Shown one piece after another: positions 25,737 to 34,494 of a stretch of DNA of 64,000 nt. A model generated the notes under the pieces. That model ran no database searches. It saw only the letters and a program-made list of their open reading frames with translations, and had not been told where the DNA came from. How positions within the stretch are numbered: position 1 is the first letter of the stretch; every line of letters starts with the position of its first letter. This DNA comes from Pedobacter zeaxanthinifaciens. Lineage in GTDB: Bacteria > Bacteroidota > Bacteroidia > Sphingobacteriales > Sphingobacteriaceae. A program made the position numbers and the translations under genes. The stretch spans positions 62,001 through 126,000 of the forward strand of contig NZ_QMHP01000005.1 in NCBI RefSeq assembly GCF_003313335.1. Direction: 5' to 3'.

Positions 25737-26729
25737 TTAATCTTTTACACACCTAAATCCTAAATTGTTGGATGCGCTGTTCACCTCTCCTTTTCCTCGT
25801 GAGCCAGCCCTGTAGCGATTGCAATACTCGTCGCTACATAAAAAAGAGCCACCTCTTTGTACCCGTTTAACTAAGCCGGGCTCTTGCGGATCGTAGCTAT
25901 CGGATGGGCCTTGCGGGTTTTGTTGTGGACTGTTTTGATAGTAATCGGGGCGATAAAAGTCATTGCACCACTCCCAAACATTGCCTTCCATATCGTACAA
26001 ACCAAAAGCGTTTGCGGCGTAAGATTTCACCTTAGCTACACCAATATATCCATCCTCTTTGCTATCAGCATTTGGAAACTGGCCCTGAAATATATTCGCT
26101 TGCCATTTACCATCGGGCTTTAATTCGTTGCCCCAATAAAAAGGTTGCTGTTCTTTCCCTCCTCTTGCTGCATATTCCCATTCCGCCTCGGTTGGCAATC
26201 GCTTACCCGCCCACTTGGCATAAGCTAAAGCATCCGTATAGCTCACTTGTACCACTGGCTCGTCATCAATGGCGGTACGTTGGTCGCCAAAGGGATGTTT
26301 CCAGTAAGCCCCTTTTACATACTTCCACCATATTAACGGGTTATTTAAATCTACAGCATAGTTTGGCGGACTAAAAACTGCTGAGCCTGGCACCAAATCT
26401 TCCAAAGGGACATTGGGAAAATCCTTTGGATCTAAGGCTTTCTCTGCCACAGTTTGATAGCCAGTAGCTTTTACGAATGCCGCAAACTCAGCATTGGTCA
26501 CTTCATGTTCGTCCATCCAAAAGCCCTTTAAGCTCACTTTATGAAGTGGTTGCGCATCGCCAAAGCTCGCATCAGAAGAACCCATGGTAAACTCCCCCGC
26601 GGGTATCCATACCATTCCATCTTTTATTTTAATTTGATGATTAGCCGGTGATTGTTGCTTATTGGAATTAGAGCATGAAAGCCAGCATAATGCACCTAAA
26701 CAAATCCCGAAAATAGAAAGGCCTTTCAT
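25737..26729 (-). CDS. Formylglycine-generating-enzyme family lipoprotein
   Basis: SUMF1/FGE-fold protein. Seen: 330 residues; lipoprotein signal with lipobox around LSCSNSNK (Cys about 19), then the FGE-sulfatase domain: MVWIPAGEFTMGSSDASFGD, DEHEVTNAEFAAFVKATGYQ, RLPTEAEWEYAARGG, DMEGNVWEWCNDFY, and RGGSFLCSDEYCNRYRAGSR, which keeps the two redox Cys (spaced CxxxxC) of genuine formylglycine-generating enzymes and the copper-binding environment. A sulfatase target would be expected, but none is in this window. It is the second gene of a pair with the DUF4350-like gene, 6 bases apart. Confidence 0.9.
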   Translation of the reverse strand: MKGLSIFGICLGALCWLSCSNSNKQQSPANHQIKIKDGMVWIPAGEFTMGSSDASFGDAQPLHKVSLKGFWMDEHEVTNAEFAAFVKATGYQTVAEKALDPKDFPNVPLEDLVPGSAVFSPPNYAVDLNNPLIWWKYVKGAYWKHPFGDQRTAIDDEPVVQVSYTDALAYAKWAGKRLPTEAEWEYAARGGKEQQPFYWGNELKPDGKWQANIFQGQFPNADSKEDGYIGVAKVKSYAANAFGLYDMEGNVWEWCNDFYRPDYYQNSPQQNPQGPSDSYDPQEPGLVKRVQRGGSFLCSDEYCNRYRAGSRGKGEVNSASNNLGFRCVKD

Positions 26730-26735
26730 AAAAGA

Positions 26736-27542
26736 TTACTTCTTTTTAGCTTTTCCCAATAGCCATGCAGCGATGTCATTGGCAGCTTTGTCGTTTTCAA
26801 ATTTTACTGGCAACCTACCGTTAGTGTACTCATTGTATAACCAAGGATCGCCCACGGCCAATACCGTTCCTTTGCCATACTTAACACTCGCCATAGCCAC
26901 TTTGCCATCATTTGTTTTTAAAACAGGCTGTACATTTTTATCGTTAATATTAATGGAACTGGCATTTTTAATGAAAATATGACTAGCGGATTTGAATAAC
27001 GGATTTCCTTTAGTAGAAAGGCCACCATCATCAAAATGTGCGTCGTCTTTTACAAACAAAATCAAATCTGTATTAAACGTAAAACCGAATTTAGCGGGCA
27101 ATGCGTTGAAATGTGTTAAATCGGCATTCTCCTTATCGTTAGTCATCAATAACAGTACCCCACCATTTTTAACCCAAGTGGCAATAGCTGCAGCATCTTT
27201 TTCATTCATGTAATTAGGTGTTGGATTATCACCCACATGATCAGGATCTACAATGATGAAAACAGCTGTATTTTTTAAGTTTTCCAAAGTTGGCGCTTCC
27301 GTAAGCACATTTAAATTTTTTGCACCGTTTTTTTTGAAAGCTGCTCCAAAAATTGAAAATCCCGTTGACGCCGTATCATTCCACAAATAATGAAAGTCTA
27401 TTGTTTTATTATCAGCAGTTTTCTTTGTCTCGTGGTTGTAGTAGTTATCAACCGTTACCGTTTGTGCATTTAGCTGAAAAATTGGCGCTATTAAAAATGT
27501 AGATAATACTGCTGTGAAGATACGTGTGGTTTTTATTTTCAT
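26736..27542 (-). CDS. Secreted DUF4350-like protein
   Basis: Unrecognised at the level of a defined function. Seen: 268 residues; signal peptide ending near QLNAQ (about 26), then a Rossmann/glutamine-amidotransferase-like core: NTAVFIIVDPDHVGDNPTPN, AIATWVKNGGVLLLMTNDKE (the ThuA/DUF4350 pattern of a flavodoxin-like strand followed by a helix), and VKYGKGTVLAVGDPWLYNEY at the C-terminus. Similar domains are fused to rhamnogalacturonyl hydrolases in Bacteroidota, which hints at glycan metabolism; this is an analogy only. It is co-transcribed with the FGE-like lipoprotein. Confidence 0.7.
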   Translation of the reverse strand: MKIKTTRIFTAVLSTFLIAPIFQLNAQTVTVDNYYNHETKKTADNKTIDFHYLWNDTASTGFSIFGAAFKKNGAKNLNVLTEAPTLENLKNTAVFIIVDPDHVGDNPTPNYMNEKDAAAIATWVKNGGVLLLMTNDKENADLTHFNALPAKFGFTFNTDLILFVKDDAHFDDGGLSTKGNPLFKSASHIFIKNASSININDKNVQPVLKTNDGKVAMASVKYGKGTVLAVGDPWLYNEYTNGRLPVKFENDKAANDIAAWLLGKAKKK

Positions 27543-27650
27543 CTGAAACTTAAGAATGATTAGTTAAATGAACTATGGTTTTTAAAGCATAAATTTAACA
27601 ATTATGCCGGTAATAGCTAGGGAATTGTTTAGGAGAGATGAGCATAAGAA

Positions 27651-27676
27651 AAAAGCAGCTTTAATAAGCTGCTTTT
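27651..27676 (-). terminator. Terminator of tRNA-Ala transcript
   Basis: Perfect 10-bp stem AAAAGCAGCT / AGCTGCTTTT with a six-base loop; on minus it is followed by T-rich sequence. It lies just downstream of the tRNA 3' end. Confidence 0.85.
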
Positions 27677-27681
27677 GTAAG

Positions 27682-27755
27682 TGGAGAATGCCGGATTCGA
27701 ACCGGCCACCTCTTGCCTGCCAGGCAAGCGCTCTAGCCAAATGAGCTAATCCCCC
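27682..27755 (-). tRNA. tRNA-Ala (anticodon GGC)
   Basis: 74 nt, folds as a complete cloverleaf on the minus strand. Acceptor GGGGGAT pairs with ATTCTCC (two G-U), D-arm GCTC...GAGC, anticodon arm CTTGC CTGGCAG GCAAG with anticodon GGC for codon GCC, T-arm GCCGG TTCGAAT CCGGC, discriminator A. CCA is not encoded. It is the last element of a transcript that first passes through four tRNA-like repeats. Confidence 0.95.
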
Positions 27756-28039
27756 AAATCTTTAATGCCTATCCCGGCCACTTTCCCGAATCAGTCGGGA
27801 CACATAGCCAAATGAGCTAATCCCCCGTATTTTTAATGCCTATCCCGGCCACCTTCCCGAATCAGTCGGGACGCCTAGCCAAATGAGCTAATCCCCCAAA
27901 TCTTTAATGCCTATCACGGCCGCCTTCCCGAATCAGTCGGGACTCCTAGCCAAATGAGCTAATCCCCCAAATCTTTAATGCCTATCCCGGCCACCTTCCC
28001 GAATCAGTCGGGACGCCTACCCAAATGAGCTAATCCCCC
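27756..28039 (-). repeat. Four exact-length 71-bp tandem tRNA-like repeats
   Basis: Copies at 27756-27826, 27827-27897, 27898-27968 and 27969-28039, differing by a few bases only. Read on minus, each begins with GGGGGATTAGCTCATTTGGC, the acceptor 5' strand and D-arm of the adjacent tRNA-Ala, then a 17-nt hairpin TCCCGACTGATTCGGGA (5-bp stem, 7-nt loop) where the anticodon arm should be, then AGGTGGCCGG (the T-arm 5' side), after which the T-loop is shortened and the acceptor 3' strand is missing. They cannot be functional tRNAs. Each copy has the same 71-base length, and the array abuts the tRNA with no spacer. Confidence 0.9.
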
Positions 28040-28048
28040 ATGTGCGAG

Positions 28049-28079
28049 CAAAAGTAAGTATTTTTGATAATTCTGCAAG
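28049..28079 (-). promoter_or_regulatory. Promoter of the tRNA-like array and tRNA-Ala
   Basis: On minus: CTTG (28076-28079), 19 bases, TACTTTTG (28049-28056), an exact -7 match. The predicted transcription start, near 28042, is a few bases before the first tRNA-like repeat, so the array is transcribed ahead of the real tRNA. Between 28080 and 28231 I see only a long imperfect hairpin (GTTAAGC 28132-28138 with GCTTAAC 28165-28171). Confidence 0.6.
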
Positions 28080-28231
28080 TACAAAATAAAAAAAGGGAAG
28101 ACTATCCAGCCCTCCCAAACACAATAACATAGTTAAGCGGAGAATAGACAAACAAATTCTGTTTGCTTAACCTAAATTTGTTCAAATATAAATTGGTTCA
28201 CTTACGGATAAAATACCCAGAAGTAGGTATT

Positions 28232-28876
28232 TTATTTAGTATATGGGAAATTACGAGAAACCTTCCTCATCATTCTCTCTACCAACACGTCCGGAGATGA
28301 TAAAACATTGTCATCCATACTTTTAAAAAACCTCCAAATCAATGCCCCCTTTTCTCCATCATTGATAGTAAGCGTTAAGGTTCCAGTACCTGTTTTAGAG
28401 CCAATTCCACCAAACAAAATCGTGGTCGCAATAGCTCCGGCTTCGGAGCGTGTTTGTTCCGTTTCAAAATTCCCTCCAATAACTGCATCAACCTGCAAGA
28501 TCTTCGCAATTTCATCCTTCGTCATTTCGTTCAACTTATCAAACACACCTGCTTTTCTCAACAATACATTTGTACGTTCTACATCTTGGAATTCTACAGA
28601 GTAATTAGAGGCTTTGCGCAATAAAAAAGTGTACAAACTTGACTGGATAGACGTCGATAACTTGTCTTCTTGAGCTTTGTTGGCCTCTGCACTGTAATCT
28701 TTTGGTGGTTTTCTGAATGAAATCCTAGTAGCGAATGGCAAAATTGCTACTATTTTGTGTTTAGCAATTTCACTTTTCAGGTTAGGACTTTCAAATACTT
28801 GCTTACTTCCTTCAAATTGGGCATTAGCCGCAAATGTTGCAACTACGAGTAGTGCTAATAATAAGATTTTTTTCAT
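28232..28876 (-). CDS. Secreted CsgG-like protein
   Basis: Signal peptide (MKKILLLALLVVATFAANAQ) and a periplasmic domain. Seen: 214 residues; KHKIVAILPFATRISFRKP, LSTSIQSSLYTFLLRKASNY, VEFQDVERTNVLLRKAGVFD and LQVDAVIGGNFETEQTRSE follow the pattern of CsgG/GNA1162/TolB-like domains (strand, amphipathic helix, then the VDAVIGG turn). It lacks a lipobox, unlike classical CsgG, so it may be a soluble relative. A hairpin with stem ATAAAATACC / GGTATTTTAT (28208-28234) overlaps its stop codon. Function not assigned. Confidence 0.65.
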   Translation of the reverse strand: MKKILLLALLVVATFAANAQFEGSKQVFESPNLKSEIAKHKIVAILPFATRISFRKPPKDYSAEANKAQEDKLSTSIQSSLYTFLLRKASNYSVEFQDVERTNVLLRKAGVFDKLNEMTKDEIAKILQVDAVIGGNFETEQTRSEAGAIATTILFGGIGSKTGTGTLTLTINDGEKGALIWRFFKSMDDNVLSSPDVLVERMMRKVSRNFPYTK

Positions 28877-28919
28877 TTAAGTAGTTTATTAATCTGCAAT
28901 TATAATTAATAAACTTTTT

Positions 28920-30023
28920 TTATTTAATACTTTGTACTATCAACTTCGCCGTTCTTTCAGAAGCGCCAGCATCACCCATTAATTCGTGAAGTTGTTTGTA
29001 ATCCTCTAGCATTTGCTGCCTTCCCGTTCCCGAAGTGATCTGTTGTAGTTCTTCCGTAACTTTTTGTACAGAACAATCTTCCTGAATCAACTCTGTCACT
29101 ATCTTTCTATCTACAATTAAATTTACTAACGAGATAAAGCGAATTTTAACCAATAATCTAGCTATGGCAATTGAAATAGTTCCTCCTTTATAAACCACCA
29201 CCTGTGGAACATTGAAAAGTGCAGTTTCTAAAGTTGCAGTACCTGATGCCACTACTGCAGCATAGGCCTCATGCAACAAATTATAAGTTTGATTAAACAC
29301 CAGCATTACATTTTTATTGCCAATAAACTGCTGATAATAATTAGCACCGAATGTAGGCGCAGCCGCTATTACAAATTGATGCTCCGGAAAGTTCGCGGTA
29401 ACACCCAGCATCACAGGCAGTAACCTATCTATTTCCTGTTTTCTACTGCCGGGTAAAAGCGCCACAATGGGTTTGTCGCTTAATTTATTTTCTATTCTAA
29501 AGCCAGTATTTGCTTTAAAAACAGCAATTTCATCAAGCAGTGGATTTCCGACATAATCAACCTTCATGCCCCATGTTTTGTAAAAATCTACTTCAAATGG
29601 CAAGATGCAAAACAGATGGTCAACGATTTTTTTAATTTTCAGTACTCGTTTTTGATTCCACGCCCAAACCTTTGGAGAAATGTAATAGCAAACTTTAATG
29701 TTATTGAATTTGGCAAACTCTGCAATTTTCAAGTTAAAGCCTGGAAAATCGATTAAAATGATAACATCCGGCTGGTAAGCTAACACATCGTCTTTACAGG
29801 CCCTTAAGTTTTTGAATATGGTACGCAAGTTCAGTACCACTTCGGTAAATCCCATAAATGCCATATCGGCATAATGCTTAACTAAATCCCCACCCTGAGC
29901 CTGCATTTTATCACCACCAAAATACCTAAACTCGGCATTCGCATCTTCTGCCTTTAGTGCCTTCATCAAATTTGCTCCGTGTAAATCTCCAGAAGCTTCG
30001 CCTGCAACTAAGTAATATTTCAT
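28920..30023 (-). CDS. lpxB: Lipid-A-disaccharide synthase
   Basis: Joins UDP-2,3-diacylglucosamine and 2,3-diacylglucosamine-1-phosphate (GT19) in lipid A synthesis. Seen: 367 residues; N-terminal YLVAGEASGDLHGANLMKAL, MGFTEVVLNLRTIFKNL, DVIILIDFPGFNLKIAEFAK, YYISPKVWAWNQKRV, and C-terminal VALLPGSRKQEIDRLLPVML with the UDP-binding part AAVVASGTATLETALFNVPQ. Complete. It is the last gene of the surE, small membrane protein, lpxB group on minus; a short T/A-G-rich word array lies between it and the 93-aa gene. Confidence 0.97.
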   Translation of the reverse strand: MKYYLVAGEASGDLHGANLMKALKAEDANAEFRYFGGDKMQAQGGDLVKHYADMAFMGFTEVVLNLRTIFKNLRACKDDVLAYQPDVIILIDFPGFNLKIAEFAKFNNIKVCYYISPKVWAWNQKRVLKIKKIVDHLFCILPFEVDFYKTWGMKVDYVGNPLLDEIAVFKANTGFRIENKLSDKPIVALLPGSRKQEIDRLLPVMLGVTANFPEHQFVIAAAPTFGANYYQQFIGNKNVMLVFNQTYNLLHEAYAAVVASGTATLETALFNVPQVVVYKGGTISIAIARLLVKIRFISLVNLIVDRKIVTELIQEDCSVQKVTEELQQITSGTGRQQMLEDYKQLHELMGDAGASERTAKLIVQSIK

Positions 30024-30083
30024 TTTTTAAGGTACCAGGGGTTAGTAAACAATTGGCAGTTTTCAGTTAGCAATTAAGCAGTG
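30024..30083. repeat. Short word array upstream of lpxB
   Basis: Words of the type GGCAGTTTTCAGTTAGCAATT and GGTACCAGGGGTTAG, in line with the low-complexity arrays elsewhere in the window, here with a single arm only. Weakly supported. Confidence 0.4.
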
Positions 30084-30365
30084 CTAAACTTCTTGCATAA
30101 TTTTATAAAAGAAAAAAGCGAAAGCACATAAAAAAGTAGCACTCACAATTCCTCTAGTGATATTTTCTTTATTTAAGTTATTAAAATATTTAACCCAGGC
30201 CAAGTTTACCGCCACGCATCCAATCAGCAACAAATCAGCCTTGCGGAAAACAGTGGTATAATGCATTAAATACCACGCTATGGTACCTAATATTAACGGA
30301 CTAACAAGACCAACACCTAACCCAACCAACACATGATTTTTTACGGAAGAAAACAACTTTGCCAT
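30084..30365 (-). CDS. Small conserved membrane protein between surE and lpxB
   Basis: 93 residues with three hydrophobic segments (about 12-35, 43-62, 68-88), basic N-terminus, no catalytic motif. It sits immediately downstream of surE (its start is directly next to the surE stop) and upstream of lpxB. Related genes occupy this place in other Bacteroidota, where they are sometimes mislabelled as SurE-like. Function unknown. Confidence 0.75.
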   Translation of the reverse strand: MAKLFSSVKNHVLVGLGVGLVSPLILGTIAWYLMHYTTVFRKADLLLIGCVAVNLAWVKYFNNLNKENITRGIVSATFLCAFAFFFYKIMQEV

Positions 30366-31187
30366 TTAACCTAAATTGGAGCCATCGGCACTGTGCGTTG
30401 TTTTACCTTGACTAGCATTCCCTTCAAAATCCCAAGAATTAAGCTCTTGAATAGCATGATGTGCTGTCAAATCAAACTGTACGGGAACTACCGAAGCATA
30501 GCCATGATCCAAGGCCCAAACATCGGTATCTTCACCTTTATCGTAGTTCTCAAACACACCTGTCAGCCAATAATATGGCCTGCGGTAAGGATCCTGGCGC
30601 TCTTCAAAATCTTCGGCCCATTTGGCATTGGCCTGCCTGCATATTTTGATGCCCTTAATTTGATCTCCCTTAGGAAAATTCACATTTAATAACGTACCAG
30701 CCGGCAAACCATTGGTCAAAACTTGCAGCGTAATTTGCTTAATATATTTCTTACAGTGCGAAAAATCTGCATCTTGTGCAAAATCATCCAAAGAAAAACC
30801 AATTGAAGGAATTTTTTCAATGGCACCTTCCACCGCAGCCGACATGGTACCTGAGTAAATCACATTGATTGAATTATTCAAGCCGTGATTAATTCCCGAC
30901 ACGCACAAATCGGGCTTTTTACCTTTAAAAACTTTGTTTACTGCCAATTTCACACAGTCTACAGGCGTACCAGAGCATTTATACATCTCAATAGGCGGGT
31001 ACAAATTAACCTTATCAAAACGAAGCGGTTTACCTATCGTAATGGCATGTCCCATCCCAGATTGCGGTCCATCGGGCGCTACAACGGTAACCTCCCCTAT
31101 CTCGCTCATCACCTCAATGAGGGCTTTTATTCCCGTTGCGGTAATACCGTCGTCATTTACTACTAATATGGTGGGTTTAGTTTTCAT
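30366..31187 (-). CDS. surE: 5'/3'-nucleotidase SurE
   Basis: Divalent-metal nucleotidase that dephosphorylates nucleoside 5'- and 3'-monophosphates. Seen: 273 residues; metal pair in LVVNDDGITATGIKAL (about 6-21), APDGPQSGMGHAIT (Ser loop), LCVSGINHGLNNSINVIYSG (Asn ligand, about 92-111), VYSGTMSAAVEG-type stretch and WALDHGYASVVPVQFDLTAH near the C-terminus. Full length, ATG start. First gene of the surE-lpxB operon. The 31188-31398 gap to the divergent M16 gene holds promoters but no gene. Confidence 0.96.
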   Translation of the reverse strand: MKTKPTILVVNDDGITATGIKALIEVMSEIGEVTVVAPDGPQSGMGHAITIGKPLRFDKVNLYPPIEMYKCSGTPVDCVKLAVNKVFKGKKPDLCVSGINHGLNNSINVIYSGTMSAAVEGAIEKIPSIGFSLDDFAQDADFSHCKKYIKQITLQVLTNGLPAGTLLNVNFPKGDQIKGIKICRQANAKWAEDFEERQDPYRRPYYWLTGVFENYDKGEDTDVWALDHGYASVVPVQFDLTAHHAIQELNSWDFEGNASQGKTTHSADGSNLG

Positions 31188-31371
31188 GCTTTAAATTTAA
31201 TGTAACTGCTACAGTTTTTTCTATCAACATTATTTTTTACGCAAAGCGATTCATAAGTTCCAGAAAAGCGGTAAAATCCTTCAATAACAAACCAAAATTA
31301 CGAGAAATATGCCAATTACCCCAAATTACCGATTTTATTGATGCAACATCCTTTTAATTTAATTGTCTTTG

Positions 31372-31379
31372 TATATTTG
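31372..31379 (+). promoter_or_regulatory. Promoter -7 element of M16 protease gene
   Basis: TATATTTG fits TAnnTTTG and lies 19 bases before the ATG. The -33 side is A/T-rich without a clear TTTG. Confidence 0.45.
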
Positions 31380-31398
31380 AATGATAACTTATTACAAC

Positions 31399-34332
31399 AT
31401 GAAAAGACTATTATTTTTCGTAGGTCTGCTTTTTACTGGTTCAAGCCTATTGGCACAAAATGCCGCTTACCAATGGAAAACAGCTACTGCAGGTGGTTAT
31501 ACGTACAAATACGTAACTAACGACCCTTCAAAAACGAGGTTTTATACCTTGAAAAATGGCTTGACGGTCATCTTGTCGCCAAATTACAAAGAACCAAAAA
31601 TTGAGTATCGCATGAGCATTAGGGCTGGAAGTAACACCGACCCGAAAAATGCTACCGGACTAGCCCACTATTTAGAACATCTTTTATTTAAAGGAACTGA
31701 TAAGTTTGGTACGGCAGACTGGGCTAAAGAGAAACCATTATTGGATAAAATTGATGCCCTTTACGAAAAATACAATAAAACTACTGATCCAGCACAGCGT
31801 AAAGAAATTTACAAAGAAATTGACAAAGTATCTGGCGAAGCTTCAAACTACTCAATTGCCAATGAGTATGATAAAATGATGCAAGGCATTGGAGGCAATT
31901 CAACAAATGCCCATACTTGGTACGAAGAAACTGTTTACAACGAAGATTTCCCTTCAAACGCTGTAGATAAATTTTTAGCAATACAAGCTGAACGTTTCCG
32001 CAAGCCAATTTTCCGTATTTTCCATACTGAATTAGAGGCCGTATATGAAGAAAAAAATCGTGGCTTAGATAACGATGGTTGGAAACTTGACGAGGCGATG
32101 ATGGATAAGTTATTTCCAACGCACAATTATGGCCAACAAACCACTATCGGTACTATTGAGCACTTGAAAAATCCTTCATTAGTTGAAATTAGAAACTACT
32201 ACAACAAATACTATGTGCCTAACAACATGGCACTCATTTTAGCTGGAGATTTAAACCCAGATGAAATGATCAAGAAAGTAGATAAAGCTTTCGGTTACAT
32301 GGCATCGAAACCAGTAAGCCTATATAACCCGGCACCTGAAAAACCACTTACCCAAATACAAAAGGTAGATGTTTATGGACCAAGTGCAGAAATGTTAGAA
32401 ATCTACTACCGCGGTTATGCAGAAAACAGCAAAGAAAGCTTAATGCTATCGCTGATTAAAAGCATTTTAGCCAACGGTAAAGCTGGTTTGTTTGACATTA
32501 ACTTAAACAAGCAGCAAAAAGTGTTGAGAGCTAACGCTACTTATCAGCAAATGAAAGATTATGGTGTGTTTAATTTATCGGCACAGCCAAAGCAAGGTCA
32601 AAGCCTTGACGATGTTGCTAAACTTTTGTTAGAGCAAATCCAAATGTTAAAAGATGGAAAATTTGATGATGATTTGTTAAAAGCTATCGTAGCGAACAAA
32701 AAATTAAGTTTTCTACAAGCTTTTGACAGCAATGGCAACAGAGCAGAAAGCCTATCAAACGTGTTTATTATGAACAGAGGTACGGGCTGGGATAGAGATT
32801 TGAATGAGAATAACGAAATCGCTAAAATCACCAAAGCTCAAGTAGTAGCTTTTGCAAAAACCTTCTTTAAAGATAACTATGTAGTTGGCTACAAGCATAA
32901 AGGAGAAGATAAAAACACGATCAAAGTTGAAAAACCAGCTATTACACCTATCAATGCAAATGCAGGCTTAACCTCACCATTCGTTAAAAACGTTTTGGAA
33001 AGCCCAATTAAGCCATTAGCTCCTAAATTTTTAGATTATCAAAAGGATATCAATTTTGGCAAATCGGGTATAGCAGAAGTGATGACAATTAAAAATACTG
33101 AAAATTCTATTTTCAGAATGAGCTATCGCTTTAACTTTGGGACTAACAGCTATAAATTATTAGGTTACGCTGCTTCATATCTACCTTATTTAAGTACTGA
33201 TAAATATACTGCAGAGGAATTGAGCAAACAGTTTTATAACATTGCATGCTCTTATAGCTTAAATGTTGGAGCAGAAACTACTACCATCAGCATCAGTGGC
33301 TTACAAGAAAATTTTGATAAGGCGGTAGCATTGGTTGAGCATATTTTTGCCAATGTAAAAGCTAATGATAAAGCTTTAGCTGAGCTTAAAAACAGCATCT
33401 TAAAATCTAGAGAAAACAGCAAATTAAATAAAGGCGCCATTATGAGCGGATTAACATCTTATGCTCAATATGGTAAATTAAACCCTTTTAACAATGTTTT
33501 AACTAATGATGAAGTGAAAAACATTAAAGCTGAAGATTTGATTTATTTGCTTAAAAACCTAAATAACTACGAACACGTAGTAACCTATTATGGGCCTAAA
33601 GATTTAGCTGCTTTCACCGCAAACATTAAGGCTGTACATGCATTGCCAAAAGAGTTCACACCAGCTGCACCGGCAAAAGTTTATACTTACACTACACAGG
33701 ATTCTAATAAAGTTTACTTTGCCAACTATGACATGGTACAGTCTGAAATTCGTTGGTTAAGAAATACCGGTGTTTACAACAAAGCTGATGGTGCTACCGT
33801 TGAGGTGTTTAATAACTATTTCGGTGGTGGTATGGGCTCTGTGGTTTTCCAAACAATTCGCGAATCAAAGGCCTTAGCTTACTCTACTTTCGCCACCTAC
33901 GCATCGCCTGATAGAGCCGACAAGCAATACAGCATGGTTGCTTATGTGGGTAGCCAAGCCGACAAAATGAACGAAGCTGTTGCAGGAATGAACGAACTTT
34001 TAAATGTACTGCCAAAAAGCGAAAAAACATTTGAAGGTGCTAAAACTAACTTGTTAAGCAACTACGAATCAGACAGGGTATTGAAAGATGCCATTTTTGC
34101 TTACTATTTTGCTGATAAAAAACTAGGTTACAGTTACGACTCTAGAATGGACAGATACAAAGAAATTAAACCAATTACTTTCGATGATATCAATCGTTTC
34201 CATCAGCAAAAAATTGCCAACAAAGCCTACACTTATCTAATTGTAGCTTCTGATAAAAAAGTGAAGCAAGAAGATATGTCGAAATTTGGCGCAGTAAAAA
34301 CGTTAACCTTAGAGGAAATTTTCGGTTACTAA
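31399..34332 (+). CDS. Insulinase-like M16 protease, secreted
   Basis: Zinc metalloprotease of two tandem M16 halves. The ATG at 31399 is chosen because it opens the signal peptide MKRLLFFVGLLFTGSSLLAQ. Seen: 977 residues; inverted zinc motif HYLEH in GLAHYLEHLLFKGTDKFGT (about 92-96) with the third ligand Glu in ELEAVYEEKNRG (about 215), and a second half (about 550 onward) with the fold but no HxxEH, as normal for the inactive half. Periplasmic peptide clearance is the likely job. It stands alone, with a promoter and a strong terminator. Confidence 0.95.
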   Translation: MKRLLFFVGLLFTGSSLLAQNAAYQWKTATAGGYTYKYVTNDPSKTRFYTLKNGLTVILSPNYKEPKIEYRMSIRAGSNTDPKNATGLAHYLEHLLFKGTDKFGTADWAKEKPLLDKIDALYEKYNKTTDPAQRKEIYKEIDKVSGEASNYSIANEYDKMMQGIGGNSTNAHTWYEETVYNEDFPSNAVDKFLAIQAERFRKPIFRIFHTELEAVYEEKNRGLDNDGWKLDEAMMDKLFPTHNYGQQTTIGTIEHLKNPSLVEIRNYYNKYYVPNNMALILAGDLNPDEMIKKVDKAFGYMASKPVSLYNPAPEKPLTQIQKVDVYGPSAEMLEIYYRGYAENSKESLMLSLIKSILANGKAGLFDINLNKQQKVLRANATYQQMKDYGVFNLSAQPKQGQSLDDVAKLLLEQIQMLKDGKFDDDLLKAIVANKKLSFLQAFDSNGNRAESLSNVFIMNRGTGWDRDLNENNEIAKITKAQVVAFAKTFFKDNYVVGYKHKGEDKNTIKVEKPAITPINANAGLTSPFVKNVLESPIKPLAPKFLDYQKDINFGKSGIAEVMTIKNTENSIFRMSYRFNFGTNSYKLLGYAASYLPYLSTDKYTAEELSKQFYNIACSYSLNVGAETTTISISGLQENFDKAVALVEHIFANVKANDKALAELKNSILKSRENSKLNKGAIMSGLTSYAQYGKLNPFNNVLTNDEVKNIKAEDLIYLLKNLNNYEHVVTYYGPKDLAAFTANIKAVHALPKEFTPAAPAKVYTYTTQDSNKVYFANYDMVQSEIRWLRNTGVYNKADGATVEVFNNYFGGGMGSVVFQTIRESKALAYSTFATYASPDRADKQYSMVAYVGSQADKMNEAVAGMNELLNVLPKSEKTFEGAKTNLLSNYESDRVLKDAIFAYYFADKKLGYSYDSRMDRYKEIKPITFDDINRFHQQKIANKAYTYLIVASDKKVKQEDMSKFGAVKTLTLEEIFGY

Positions 34333-34356
34333 TAAGTTTCAAAAAAATAACTCTCC

Positions 34357-34392
34357 AAAGCGGCTTCTTTTTTAAGGAAGCCGCTTTTTTTA
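34357..34392 (+). terminator. Terminator of M16 gene
   Basis: Perfect 11-bp stem AAAGCGGCTTC / GAAGCCGCTTT around a T/A loop, followed by seven T. Confidence 0.92.
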
Positions 34393-34494
34393 TTTTAATA
34401 GTGGCACCTAACCCACTGACTTTAAGCTTCTAAGTCTACAAAAACAGATAGCTTATGGTTAAAATAAGTATATTGTGAACATAAACCCGACTGT

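Noticed and set aside
27756-28039. CRISPR array
   Set aside because: Units are 71 bp and contiguous without spacers, and are clearly derived from the adjacent tRNA; no cas gene in the window.
27756-28039. Four additional functional tRNA genes
   Set aside because: Acceptor 3' strand and T-loop are missing in every unit, and the nucleotide 33 position of the anticodon-like loop is C, so no cloverleaf can form.
28132-28171. Second terminator or riboswitch in the 28.1-28.2 kb gap
   Set aside because: The stem is 7 bp with large internal loops and no T-run, so no class can be assigned.
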